Origin: Polaribacter sp. IC066
GTDB taxonomy: Bacteria; Bacteroidota; Bacteroidia; Flavobacteriales; Flavobacteriaceae
Assembly: GCF_007997085.1 (NCBI RefSeq)
Contig: NZ_VORR01000032.1
Coordinates: forward strand, 1-51,506
DNA length: 51,506 nt
Direction: 5' to 3'
Each line of letters opens with the position of its first letter. Within the stretch, counting starts at the first letter, position 1. A model generated the notes under the pieces. That model was not told the DNA's origin, did not search any database, and was given only the letters and a program-made list of their open reading frames with translations. The translations under genes and the position numbers were made by a program. Of this stretch, positions 17,807 through 25,815 are shown one piece after another.

Positions 17807-18658
17807 TTATTTTTTTGAATTATGCATTGCTAATAGAGGAATATTGGTGTTAGCACCTAAATCTTTTACCATTGGATTAGAAAAAACACTACCAAAAAAA
17901 TTATGCTTTTTATTCACAAAAGCAATCATTTCGCTTTCTCTACTTTGAGCAAAACAACGCACACCCTCTTGCATATTCATATTGAATAATTGATGATGGG
18001 TAAAGTTTGTAGCTTCTAAAATCTGATTGAGCAGAATTTTGTTTTGTATTTGCTCATTACTAAATTCTTCATTATTCTTGACATATAAAATTCGAATTGG
18101 TGCATTCATTAACTTTGAAACCTCTATTAATGTTGCCAACTCATTATCTTTGTAATTGATTTTAAAACTAGTAGGAAAAACAATTTCGTTTGAGTTTTTA
18201 AAAATGATATTGTTAGGAATAGCTATTACCGGACAATTTCTAATATTTTCCATTGTATTTACAGCATTGCTGCCGAAAACAGTGTTTTTATCATCTGTTT
18301 CTCCGAGCGTTCCCATAAGTATAAGATCAACGTCTTTTTTCTCTATGGTTTTTTTTAGTACTTTTTGAAAAGATCCAAATTCATTTAGAAAATGAAATGT
18401 ATGTTTACTGTGATCCTCATTAAACAGAGCTTGCTTCTTTAAGATTTCCATGTTTTTTTCAGCTCTCTCTTTTACCTCATTTAACTTTTTTTCTGTAGGT
18501 TCAGGAATTAAAAGATTGCTTTTGTTACTGCCAGGAAGGTAATAAGAATGTAGTATAAAGAATTCACATGGTGTTGTTTTATACAATTCAGTAGCATAAT
18601 TTATGGCATTAAGCGCATTTTTTGAAAAGTCTGTTGGTAGTACTATTTTTTTTTTCAT
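17807..18658 (-). CDS. Tandem universal stress protein (UspA), third of three
   Basis: Cytoplasmic universal stress protein of 283 residues with two Usp domains (about 1-145 and 150-283). The first domain starts KKIVLPTDFSKNALNAI and keeps the ATP-binding pattern G-x2-G-x9-G(S/N) in MGTLGETDD..FGSN, followed by CPVIAIP. The second is divergent but ends in the typical NIPLLAMH strand. Its start follows the second uspA gene by 67 bp. The pseudogene begins 17 bp downstream. Usp proteins act in starvation, anoxia and oxidative stress responses; the partner is unknown. Confidence 0.9.
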   Translation of the reverse strand: MKKKIVLPTDFSKNALNAINYATELYKTTPCEFFILHSYYLPGSNKSNLLIPEPTEKKLNEVKERAEKNMEILKKQALFNEDHSKHTFHFLNEFGSFQKVLKKTIEKKDVDLILMGTLGETDDKNTVFGSNAVNTMENIRNCPVIAIPNNIIFKNSNEIVFPTSFKINYKDNELATLIEVSKLMNAPIRILYVKNNEEFSNEQIQNKILLNQILEATNFTHHQLFNMNMQEGVRCFAQSRESEMIAFVNKKHNFFGSVFSNPMVKDLGANTNIPLLAMHNSKK

Positions 18659-18725
18659 TCTAAATATTTTTTTATTTTTTTTTGATAAAAGTTGATACGC
18701 GAGTTTCTTAAAAGTATAATTATTT

Positions 18726-19574
18726 TTAGTCGGTACTCGGTAAAATTAATAAGGGCGTTCTAATATTATGCGTTATTTCTTTTACTACATTCTCTCTAAA
18801 TAAATTGCTAATAAAATTATGTTTGTAGTAACAAATAGCCAACATATCTAACTTTTCTTTATAAACATACTCCATAATAGTATTTGCTTTGCTTTCTGTT
18901 TCAGAAAGCCATTGAAGTTCAAAATCATCATTTTTTGAAATTTGCAACAATGCTTGGAGGTTTTCTAATTCTGTTGTGGGCAACTTTTCTTCTTCAAACA
19001 CATAGATTACTTTTGTTTTTGCGCTAAATAATTTATGAATTTCTTTTAATGGCTCTAACTGCTTATTAGAATAGGATTTTTTAAATCCCGAAGCAAATCC
19101 TAATTTTTTAGGTACTTTGTACGCTATTTTATCTGGTATTATTAAAAGAGGTGCTCCTTTTATGTTTTCTGCTACTTTAAAACTATTGCTTCCAATAAAT
19201 AAATGTTCTGTAGCTGTTTTTCCTTTGCTTCCCATCGCAACAAAATTTACCTTTTCTTTTACAATAAGTTCATTAATTGCTCTTGTTAACAAAAGCGAAG
19301 TGGATATAATCTTAAAGGTGTGTTTTGTAGTACCTAAATCACTAATAAGTTTATTCTTTTCGGCTAAACATTCCACTTCAGAAGCCTTCAATAGGCTATT
19401 CATTAATTCGTCTGACTTACCAATGTATACAGGACTTACAAGTTTAAAAACTTGATCTTCAAAAGAATTTAAGATGATAAAACAACAAGGCTCGTCTTCA
19501 AATAATTTGGCAGCATAAAATAAAGCGCTGTAGGCATTTTCTGAAAAATCTGTTGGTACAAGAATAGTTTTCAT
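18726..19574 (-). CDS. Tandem universal stress protein (UspA), second of three
   Basis: Two-domain Usp of 282 residues. The N-terminus is KTILVPTDFSENAYSALFYA. The ATP-loop pattern GSKGKTATEHLFIGSN is intact in the first domain, with GAPLLIIP after it. The second domain lacks the loop, as is common in tandem Usps. It starts 25 bp after the first uspA gene, so cotranscription is nearly certain. It diverges enough from its neighbours to be an old paralogue rather than a recent duplicate. Confidence 0.9.
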   Translation of the reverse strand: MKTILVPTDFSENAYSALFYAAKLFEDEPCCFIILNSFEDQVFKLVSPVYIGKSDELMNSLLKASEVECLAEKNKLISDLGTTKHTFKIISTSLLLTRAINELIVKEKVNFVAMGSKGKTATEHLFIGSNSFKVAENIKGAPLLIIPDKIAYKVPKKLGFASGFKKSYSNKQLEPLKEIHKLFSAKTKVIYVFEEEKLPTTELENLQALLQISKNDDFELQWLSETESKANTIMEYVYKEKLDMLAICYYKHNFISNLFRENVVKEITHNIRTPLLILPSTD

Positions 19575-19599
19575 AATAAGTAGGAGTTAGATTAATAAT

Positions 19600-20445
19600 T
19601 TATTGCGCTTCAGAAGGTATTACCAAAAACGGCACATTGGTATGATATACCATTTGATCTATTATCGGTTTAAAAAGTAAATTCTCAAAGAAATTATGTT
19701 TGTTATGAATCATTACCAAAAAGTTAATTTTATACTTCTTTTCTGAAGTCTCTATGGCTTTAATTAGTTCTTGTTCTTCTGCAAGATGAAATAAGCATAC
19801 AATATCAGCAAAAAATGCATCTAAAAAAGACTCTGTTTCTTGCTGCTTTTCTTTTAAAGCACTGTGGTTATAAACATTTAAAATGTGCAGTTTAGCAGTA
19901 TGCACTTCACAAAGTTCTCTTATCAATGAAATATATTTATTTGATTTACTAAATTTGTAATCTGTTGGTAGTAAAACATCACTTGGCTGTTCATATGTAT
20001 ATCCTGAAGGAACGGCAATTACCGGGAATCTTAATTTTTTAATCGCATACATAGTATTGGTCCCTATAAAAATTTCTTTGGCACCAGTGGCTCCTTTCGT
20101 TCCCATAATTACTAAATCTATGTCATTCTCTTTAATAACTATTTTCATCTCCGCTATTAAGAGATTAAATGAAGCCATGGTAATAAACGTATGGTTTGTA
20201 TTGTTAAATTCGTCATACAAACTATCTTCAATTTCTTTAAGTTTTCGCTCTGCTGTTTGCTTTTCTATATTTTGTAAATCTGGCGTGGCATACGTATCTA
20301 ACATACCGCCAGTACTAATATTTATTGGGTTGTATGTATGAAGAATATAAAACCTACATGGCACATCTTTATATAATTGAACTGCATAATAGATTGCATT
20401 ATATGCGTTTTCAGAAAAATCTGTTGGTAATAATATATGTTTCAT
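19600..20445 (-). CDS. Tandem universal stress protein (UspA), first of three
   Basis: Two-domain Usp. The longest frame begins at 20490, but the family N-terminus (MKHILLPTDFSENAYNAIYY) starts at ATG 20445, so that start is chosen (281 residues). The ATP loop GTKGATGAKEIFIGTN is intact, followed by FPVIAVP. It is the first gene of the uspA operon. A perfect TAATTTTG -7 element at 20552-20559, with a TGACATAGGTCA dyad centred 29.5 bp upstream of it, predicts a transcript starting near 20545 and a 100-nt leader. Confidence 0.9.
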   Translation of the reverse strand: MKHILLPTDFSENAYNAIYYAVQLYKDVPCRFYILHTYNPINISTGGMLDTYATPDLQNIEKQTAERKLKEIEDSLYDEFNNTNHTFITMASFNLLIAEMKIVIKENDIDLVIMGTKGATGAKEIFIGTNTMYAIKKLRFPVIAVPSGYTYEQPSDVLLPTDYKFSKSNKYISLIRELCEVHTAKLHILNVYNHSALKEKQQETESFLDAFFADIVCLFHLAEEQELIKAIETSEKKYKINFLVMIHNKHNFFENLLFKPIIDQMVYHTNVPFLVIPSEAQ

Positions 20446-20551
20446 AGGTATCTGTTTTTTGGTTAACGTTGTAGATCTTAAGCTCTTCATTCATTAAAAC
20501 CGATAAGACTTTATATTTTTTTTGCCTCAAGGTTGCTAGTATAGAGTAACA

Positions 20552-20625
20552 CAAAATTAACTTTCTATTAATTCATATAAAATGACATAGGTCATTTGTC
20601 TCGTAAACAATGCTATTTATTTTTG
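20552..20625. promoter_or_regulatory. Divergent class II-type promoter pair around TGACATAGGTCA
   Basis: The dyad TGACATAGGTCA is at 20583-20594 (centre 20588.5). On the plus strand TATTTTTG begins at 20618, and on the minus strand TAATTTTG begins at 20559. Each is exactly 29.5 bp from the centre and each matches TAnnTTTG in full. One activator dimer could thus drive the uspA operon (minus) and the patatin gene (plus). Expected starts are near 20545 and 20632. Confidence 0.75.
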
Positions 20626-20900
20626 TAGAATATCAAATAAATACGCCTAGAGAACTAAACTTGAAATTTTATAGGATCAAAAATAATTAAGGATGAAGTC
20701 TAATTTTAAACAAACACCTGCACATATATCTTTTGGGTATAAAATGTATTAAACAAGGTTTTATTACTTCTGATGACCCAAAACCTAGATTTTACTCACA
20801 AAACAGACTGAGTTACTAAAAGATTAGAAAACCAAATAATGAGCTGATATTGATCAAACTTCATGTGAAAAATTAATAATAACTTTATAAAAAATAAAAA

Positions 20901-21656
20901 ATGACTACAGGATTAGTTTTATCTGGCGGAGGCATGCGTGGTGTTGCCCACGTTGGTGTATTTAAGGCATTAGAAGAACACAATATAAACATTACTCATA
21001 TTGCAGGAACAAGTGCTGGTGCTATTGTAGGCGCATTATTTGCTGCTGGTCATTCTTGGAGTACTATTTTAAAATTCTGTAAAGAAGTGCCTATATTTGA
21101 ATATCAACGGTATGCTTACAAAAAACCCGGCTTTATAGATACGAGTAAATTTTATAAAGATTTACTTCCTTTCTTTACTGAAGATGATTTTAAAAGTCTG
21201 AAAAAACAACTTTTTATTCCGACTACCAATCTTATTGAAGGCAAAGAAATAGTCTTTAATAGTGGCAAACTTATAAAACCCATTTTGGCGTCTGCTGCAT
21301 TTCCTGGATTGTTTACACCCGTAATTATAAACGATGTACCTTATGCTGATGGCGGCGTATTAAATAATTTTCCTGTTGAACATATTAAAGACAAGTGTGA
21401 TAAAACAATTGGTGTTTATGTAAACTCATTACAGCAAATTACCCAAGATCAATTAAAACATTCTTACCAAGTTGCCAACAGAGCGTATAGTATAAGTTTT
21501 GCTAGTCAGTACACCTATAAATTTAAAGAAGTAGATATGTTAATAAATCCTAAAGAACTTGAAAAATTCGGGATGTTTAATCTTAAAAATATAGATGCTA
21601 TTTTTGAGATTGGTTATCAAGCAGCTTTAAAAGCGTTAGAAAATTACAACAACTAA
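20901..21656 (+). CDS. Patatin-like phospholipase (RssA-like)
   Basis: Serine lipid hydrolase of 251 residues. The oxyanion motif GGGMRG is at 9-14, the nucleophile GTSAG has Ser38, and the catalytic Asp lies in YADGG near residue 150, giving a complete Ser-Asp dyad. Length and motifs fit the bacterial RssA/YchK group of soluble patatins. No signal peptide, so it is cytoplasmic or membrane-peripheral. The leader from the predicted start (about 20632) is some 270 nt long, unusually long for this genome, and holds a 19-codon ORF at 20694-20753. Its substrate may be membrane phospholipid remodelled under stress (inference). Confidence 0.92.
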   Translation: MTTGLVLSGGGMRGVAHVGVFKALEEHNINITHIAGTSAGAIVGALFAAGHSWSTILKFCKEVPIFEYQRYAYKKPGFIDTSKFYKDLLPFFTEDDFKSLKKQLFIPTTNLIEGKEIVFNSGKLIKPILASAAFPGLFTPVIINDVPYADGGVLNNFPVEHIKDKCDKTIGVYVNSLQQITQDQLKHSYQVANRAYSISFASQYTYKFKEVDMLINPKELEKFGMFNLKNIDAIFEIGYQAALKALENYNN

Positions 21657-21849
21657 AACCTTAATTCTTGTCGTTTAGCTAGCAATTCTCATTGCATTCT
21701 TTCCTTTGGCACTTTATGAACTTTCACGTTTAATATTCAGCATACATACTTGATTTATTTCAATTTTCTTCTTCTTTTTTTTGATGCTAACTTGTTTCCT
21801 AAAAAACTCTATCTAAAGAACTAAATAAAAATATCTATTTGTTTTTAAG

Positions 21850-22497
21850 TTAGTTAGCTCCTACTGATAATAAAATGGCTACATAATGACAAACAGCAGC
21901 AGCAAGCACAAAAAAATGCCAAACGGCATGGTTGTAAGGATATTTATCCCATAAATAAAAAATAACACCAACAAGATACAATCCGCATCCAATTAAAATC
22001 ATGGTGAGTATATTTGCAGGAATGCTTTCAAAAAAAGTGCGCCCGCCAACAACCATAATACAGCCCATTGCAATGTAAATTAGTGTTGAAAAAATCTTCC
22101 ATCTTCCTAAAAAGAAAATCTTAAAAATAATTCCCATCGCTGTTAATCCCCATAAAACCGATAGCAATGTGATGCCAAAAGAATTATCCATATACATCAG
22201 TAAAAACGGAGTATACGTTCCTGCTATTAAGAAATAAATACTAATATGATCAAGAATTTCAAGGATACGCTTTACGTGTGCATTTTGAAACCCATGGTAG
22301 AGTGTAGAAAAAGTAAAAAGTTGTAAAAAACAAAAACCATATATAGCAGCGCCAATAATACCCGGAGTATTATCACTTTTTATAGCAAATGCTATTAAAA
22401 TAGGAATACTTACAATACCAAAAATAATTCCGAAGCCATGTACAATACTATTTACAAGTTCTTTTTTTATTTGTGTATTTGAATTTTTGCTCTCCAT
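21850..22497 (-). CDS. Hemolysin III / PAQR family membrane protein
   Basis: Seven-helix integral membrane protein of 215 residues in the HlyIII/PAQR superfamily. The metal-site motifs are all present: STLYHGF near residue 63, LDHISIYFLIAGTYTPF near 82, and HAVWHFFV near 190, together giving the Ser/His/Asp/His zinc site. Bacterial members have been linked to membrane lipid homeostasis; the hemolysin name is historical. It lies downstream of a small 35-residue membrane ORF and the FNT-type channel on the same strand. Confidence 0.92.
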   Translation of the reverse strand: MESKNSNTQIKKELVNSIVHGFGIIFGIVSIPILIAFAIKSDNTPGIIGAAIYGFCFLQLFTFSTLYHGFQNAHVKRILEILDHISIYFLIAGTYTPFLLMYMDNSFGITLLSVLWGLTAMGIIFKIFFLGRWKIFSTLIYIAMGCIMVVGGRTFFESIPANILTMILIGCGLYLVGVIFYLWDKYPYNHAVWHFFVLAAAVCHYVAILLSVGAN

Positions 22498-22587
22498 ACA
22501 TGTAATTTGATACCGCTTATTATAGGAAACAGTTTTTGTAAAATTACTTAAATATAATTCGATTATTAGTTCTGTTGACCGTATTGT

Positions 22588-22695
22588 TTATAATTTTCTT
22601 ACTATCCGCAGTGTTGTTAAAATAATAACCAAAAAAGGCAAAACGATTTCTAGCCACAAATCCGTTCTTAAAGTCTTAAAAAAATTAGAATTCAT
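22588..22695 (-). CDS. Possible small membrane protein, 35 residues
   Basis: ATG at 22695 opens MNSNFFKTLRTDLWLEIVLP.., with a single hydrophobic segment ending LRIVRKL and TAA at 22588-22590. It starts 32 bp after the FNT gene stop and ends 90 bp before hlyIII on the same strand. The amphipathic start, one membrane segment and basic tail are typical of real small membrane proteins. No family is recognised, and chance cannot be excluded. Confidence 0.35.
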   Translation of the reverse strand: MNSNFFKTLRTDLWLEIVLPFLVIILTTLRIVRKL

Positions 22696-22726
22696 TTGCT
22701 AAATTTTCGCAAATAAGTAACCAATA

Positions 22727-23533
22727 TTATGCATGTTGCCTTCGCTGCCCATACTTTAAAACACCTACAAAGAACACACCGCCTAATGCGTTGCCTAAAA
22801 CAGAAATAACTTCGAAACTCACATAGTCTATGATACTGATTGTAGGATCTATTAACAACCCTGTAAACACCTCTATAGATCCTACAATAGAATGATGCAA
22901 ACCACCAATACCAATAGTGGCAGTAACTAAAATAATCATAAACATACGGCTAATTGTTTCTTGTGATGAGGCCACCAACCAAGAAAGAAGCCCCATAAGC
23001 CACCCCGCAATAATAGCACTTACAAAAATCATTTGTAACGGAAGATCAAGTACTTTATGTGCCAGATGAATAAAGGCTTCGTTGGATATAATTCCGATTT
23101 CTGGAGCAAAATATACGAGTATACCTCCAATAATATATCCCCCAATTAAATTACCAAAAAGAATAATTCCCCAAAGCGTAAAAAGACTCTTAATACTTCT
23201 GGTCTTATTCAATACTGGAAGAATGGCCAAGGTAGTATGTTCTGTAAATAATTCTGACCTGCCTATAATCACAAAAATAAAACCTATTGGATAAGCAATT
23301 GAGATAAGAACATGTAAAATTTCGTTAGAAACGCTGCCTTGAAACAACGTAAATAAAATTCCCATTAAAAAGATACTAAACCCAATTTCTAATCCTGCAG
23401 AAAGTGCTGAAACAAAGAGACGTTTATTAGATCGTTTATATTCATAGACTGCCGTAGAAATCTGTTCATCTAGTATATCATTGACCCCTTTTGGCTGGTC
23501 GGCACTTTCTTTATTCTTATCTGATTTACTCAT
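22727..23533 (-). CDS. Formate/nitrite transporter family channel
   Basis: Six-helix FNT-superfamily membrane protein of 268 residues, closest in style to the YfdC branch. A hydrophilic N-terminus is followed by YKRSNKRLFVSALSAGLEIG. GRSELFTEHTTLAILP replaces the GAELFTGN filter of FocA, and GIGGLHHSIVGSIEV supplies the central histidine region. The diverged filter makes the transported anion uncertain. It sits in the stress island with Usp, HlyIII and a ribosome-hibernation-like factor, consistent with low-oxygen or fermentative survival (inference). Confidence 0.88.
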   Translation of the reverse strand: MSKSDKNKESADQPKGVNDILDEQISTAVYEYKRSNKRLFVSALSAGLEIGFSIFLMGILFTLFQGSVSNEILHVLISIAYPIGFIFVIIGRSELFTEHTTLAILPVLNKTRSIKSLFTLWGIILFGNLIGGYIIGGILVYFAPEIGIISNEAFIHLAHKVLDLPLQMIFVSAIIAGWLMGLLSWLVASSQETISRMFMIILVTATIGIGGLHHSIVGSIEVFTGLLIDPTISIIDYVSFEVISVLGNALGGVFFVGVLKYGQRRQHA

Positions 23534-23707
23534 AATTAAAATGAACCTCTTTATGAAGGAATTTTTAACGCGTTAAGTAGCGTTTACACTGTATATTCAA
23601 ACCTTAAAATTAGTTTTAATGAATTCTTGTCTTTTAGAACAAACTACTATGTACCAAAATTTGTACGCCAATAATTATTTATTTTCGAACTTCTTTTGAG
23701 TATTCAA

Positions 23708-23965
23708 TTAGTCATTTTCTTGTAGTTCGGAAATAGTTTTTTCGTCTTTTTTTAGTGAAGATTTGAGCGCAATAATTAGTGGTGTTAGCATAAAAATTGC
23801 AATCAGCACACCCAAAGAGAATAGTGAACAAATCAATAAAGCTAAAGATATTCTAATGCTCCAGAACAAAAAATCAATACGTACTTCACTTGTGTTTTGA
23901 AGCGTGAATACAACAATAAGTATTAGTGTTATAATAGTTAGTGTTATATACATTGTTTGTTTCAT
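23708..23965 (-). CDS. LapA / DUF1049 family membrane protein
   Basis: Small protein of 85 residues with two membrane helices (about 5-24 and 38-62) separated by TSEVRIDFLFWSIRISLALL, the LapA/DUF1049 signature with its V.f.f...........L.. pattern. A charged cytoplasmic tail (KKDEKTISELQEND) follows. E. coli LapA assists control of LPS synthesis with LapB; no lapB is visible here. It stands alone between the FNT channel and the release-factor-like gene on the same strand. Confidence 0.82.
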   Translation of the reverse strand: MKQTMYITLTIITLILIVVFTLQNTSEVRIDFLFWSIRISLALLICSLFSLGVLIAIFMLTPLIIALKSSLKKDEKTISELQEND

Positions 23966-24028
23966 TTTAAGCAGGTTTTACCAATACAATTCTTGGTTAT
24001 TTAATCTGTCGTTTAGTTATTTTAAGAG

Positions 24029-24055
24029 ATAAGAGCAACTTAAAGTTGTTCTTAT
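24029..24055 (-). terminator. Stem-loop overlapping the stop of the 24052 gene
   Basis: An inverted repeat AAGAGCAACTT / AAGTTGTTCTT spans the stop codon of the upstream gene on the minus strand. The downstream run is AT-rich but not a clear T-tract, so this may be a weak terminator or a stability hairpin. Confidence 0.45.
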
Positions 24056-24426
24056 TCAAAATGATTTTTCACAAAAGCATCTTGTTGATTCTCTGTCATT
24101 TTATCTGCTGCTGCTAAATCAATTTTTATATCCTTAAAATGTGAATCGCTCTTTAAGTAATTCTGCAATTCTATTTTTGCATTTGTTGGTCCAAATAAAA
24201 GAACATGATTGTATTTTAAAATAACATCTGCAATTTCCTTATAATAAGCCTCATGCATTTGTTGGCGCTTGTTATGCATTAATTTTTCACTTCTGTTTAA
24301 TGCTTCTTCTTTGGTATCAAAAGTAAATTTTGAGGTAATAGCGTAACTGTGTTCTTTAGAGTTTACATCAATCAAATTTGCGATTGAATGATCCATCCAA
24401 ATACCTAGGTTTTTTTGTGTTTTCAT
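24052..24426 (-). CDS. eRF1/baeRF-like hypothetical protein
   Basis: Soluble protein of 124 residues. The start LGIWMDHSIANLIDV and the late HVLLFGPTNAKIELQNYL match the pattern (GIW.D...A.., then ILIFGP.eaK.el...L) of bacterial relatives of archaeo-eukaryotic release factor domain 2. Some of these sit with ribosome-hibernation factors. It starts 23 bp after an HPF/RaiA-like gene, consistent with a ribosome-related stress role. The family assignment rests on short motifs and is moderate. Confidence 0.6.
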   Translation of the reverse strand: MKTQKNLGIWMDHSIANLIDVNSKEHSYAITSKFTFDTKEEALNRSEKLMHNKRQQMHEAYYKEIADVILKYNHVLLFGPTNAKIELQNYLKSDSHFKDIKIDLAAADKMTENQQDAFVKNHFE

Positions 24427-24448
24427 TTTTATTTAAATTAAATTATTT

Positions 24449-24763
24449 TTAATGATTTTGTATGCGTCCAAAAATAGTTTCTAAAGAAGCTGTAAGTTTG
24501 TCAATAGCGCCTGATACAGCGAGCTCAATGGTATCCGCTTGGCATGAAACTGCTATCGGTTGCCGGCCTTCAATTCTTGTTTCTAGCAAACATCGCACAA
24601 CAGTAAGTCCTTCTTTTTTTGCTTTTTCATCAGACAAATGAACCTCTATTCTTGTTATATGAGCTTCAAAATTATCTAGGCTTTCTGCTATCCAAGAAGA
24701 AAAATAATATTCATCTTTTTCAGTTCCGTCAATTGTTTTATCTGTATTAAATTGTATTTTCAT
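24449..24763 (-). CDS. HPF/RaiA-like ribosome-associated protein
   Basis: Protein of 104 residues resembling hibernation-promoting factor/RaiA in layout: an early IQFNTDK strand, HITRIEVHLSDE, CLLETRIEGRQPIAVSC and AVSGAIDKLTASLETIF. This gives the beta-alpha-beta-beta-beta-alpha order of the fold. Known members bind the 30S subunit and silence ribosomes in stationary phase. It diverges from the short HPF consensus, so it may belong to a stress-specific subgroup. First gene of a two-gene unit with the eRF1-like gene. A MITE-like repeat lies upstream. Confidence 0.7.
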   Translation of the reverse strand: MKIQFNTDKTIDGTEKDEYYFSSWIAESLDNFEAHITRIEVHLSDEKAKKEGLTVVRCLLETRIEGRQPIAVSCQADTIELAVSGAIDKLTASLETIFGRIQNH

Positions 24764-24890
24764 TATGCTATTTTCTTGTTTTAAAACCTCTTTTTAAAGT
24801 TTTATTTTTTTTGATTCTTGTAAAATAACTACACAAATCGAAAAATTTGTTTTCTCTATTTTAATATTTGTGATTGGCGTTCTATTTCTA

Positions 24891-25116
24891 ATTTCGAAAT
24901 CATTGTTATCCGATAAAAGAAACAAAATTGCTTTGCTTTTAGGGCCAACCTGCCGGCAGGAAACCAAGAATAGATAATAACTGACTTAAAATCATATAAA
25001 AAAAGAATACATTTTTAATTTCAGAATTAATTCTAAAAACAAGGTGTAATCCCTTTATTTTAAAGCACTTTATGAACTTATACCGATTTTTAATCGGACC
25101 CTAATGTTTTCGAAAT
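24891..25116. repeat. MITE-like repeat, copy A
   Basis: This 226-bp element has terminal inverted repeats of about 30 bp: ATTTCGAAATCATTGTTATC followed by CGATAAAA at the left, and the complement of ATTTCGAAAACATTAGGGTC plus CGATTAAAA at the right. A 12-bp GC-rich palindrome CCTGCCGGCAGG is at 24949-24960. It shares the core (TTGCTTTGCTTTTAG..CCAACCT and AAACAAGGTGT..TCCCTTTATTTTAA) with three other copies in this window. It encodes no protein. Confidence 0.65.
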
Positions 25117-25124
25117 AAATTACT

Positions 25125-25340
25125 TCAACGAGATTTACTTTTGTGTGTTTCAGCATATTTGTTCACGATCTCTTTTAAAGAATTATAATAATCTTCAAGG
25201 TTTTTAATCTTTATTTCTTCTTCAGATTCAGAATCTTTTATTGGTATTTCACTAATGTGTTCAGATAATTCGGGGTATTCTCTATGAATTTTGGCCGTGA
25301 TACTGATTATTTGCTCATCTAGTTCTATCTTGGTTTTCAT
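25125..25340 (-). CDS. Hypothetical small protein, 71 residues
   Basis: Charged soluble protein of 71 residues with no cysteines. Two predicted helices are seen, LDEQIISITAKIHREYPEL at the N-terminus and LEDYYNSLKEIVNKYAETH at the C-terminus, joined by an acidic stretch. No family is recognised. It ends next to MITE copy A. A promoter facing it lies some 330 bp upstream (25669-25711), but a terminator-like hairpin stands between them. The reading frame and composition look real. Confidence 0.6.
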   Translation of the reverse strand: MKTKIELDEQIISITAKIHREYPELSEHISEIPIKDSESEEEIKIKNLEDYYNSLKEIVNKYAETHKSKSR

Positions 25341-25424
25341 GTACTTTTTATTAAAATTAGGTTTATATCAATTTATGGTCACTTTAAAAAAACTATAAAT
25401 TAAGTCAATAGCGAAAAATACTTG

Positions 25425-25662
25425 TAAAAAAAAAGCCCATTGATTCTAATAAATTCAATACAAACCAAAGGCTGTCGAATCTGTAAAAATCAAAAACTTT
25501 ATTCATACTTCATACAAATAAAATTATTTGATTTCCTAGCCCTATTTTTTCTCGCATACTTTATACTTTAATTTGAGAGCTTTGTCTTCTAAACTAGCTC
25601 TTGCAAAAATTTATACTTTTTCTTACATCTATTTTTATTTCTTTAAAATGAGTTTGAACCAA
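25425..25662 (-). ncRNA. Candidate small RNA or small-ORF transcript from the TGACC regulon
   Basis: A minus-strand promoter (TAATTTTG at 25669-25676 with a dyad centred at 25705.5) should start a transcript near 25662. About 230 nt later a hairpin (AGCC..ATTGA / TCAAT-GGGCT) is followed by nine T's near 25425-25470, then the 71-residue gene. The stretch could be a regulatory RNA. It also contains a 33-codon ORF starting MNKVFDFYRFDSLWF, which runs into the hairpin. Neither reading is proven. Confidence 0.35.
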
Positions 25663-25668
25663 TAACCT

Positions 25669-25711
25669 CAAAATTACTGCTATAAAGAGTCTGTTGAAAT
25701 GACCTAGATCA
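25669..25711 (-). promoter_or_regulatory. Dyad TGACCTAGATCA with perfect minus-strand -7 element
   Basis: The dyad is at 25700-25711 (centre 25705.5). On the minus strand TAATTTTG starts at 25676, 29.5 bp away, identical to the uspA-side element. No good element exists at that distance on the plus strand. It therefore points away from the sensor kinase, toward the candidate small RNA and the 71-residue gene. Confidence 0.65.
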
Positions 25712-25748
25712 GTAATTATGAATAATTAAAAATACAATGCACACAGAA

Positions 25749-25791
25749 TGACCTAGATCATTTTAAATGATGTAAATTGTAAATACATTTA
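25749..25791 (+). promoter_or_regulatory. Dyad TGACCTAGATCA and -7 element of the LOV-kinase operon
   Basis: The dyad is at 25749-25760 (centre 25754.5). TACATTTA (5 of 6 match to TAnnTTTG) starts at 25784, 29.5 bp downstream. The expected start is near 25797, giving a 19-nt leader to the GTG of the kinase gene. The dyad sequence is identical to the one at 25700-25711, 49 bp upstream. Confidence 0.7.
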
Positions 25792-25815
25792 TAGTTCTAG
25801 AATTAAAAAATAAAA

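Noticed and set aside
22576..22587. Half site TGACC upstream of hlyIII
   Set aside because: The second half (GGTCA) is missing, and the nearest -7-like element is about 35 bp from the would-be centre.
23651..23666. Imperfect palindrome GTACCAAAATTTGTAC upstream of the FNT-type channel gene
   Set aside because: Two mismatches, and no -7 element at 29.5 bp; not comparable with the TGACC or GATAACA dyads.
25125..25815. A toxin-antitoxin pair in the region around the 71-residue gene
   Set aside because: Only one protein gene is supported and it has no toxin or antitoxin motif.
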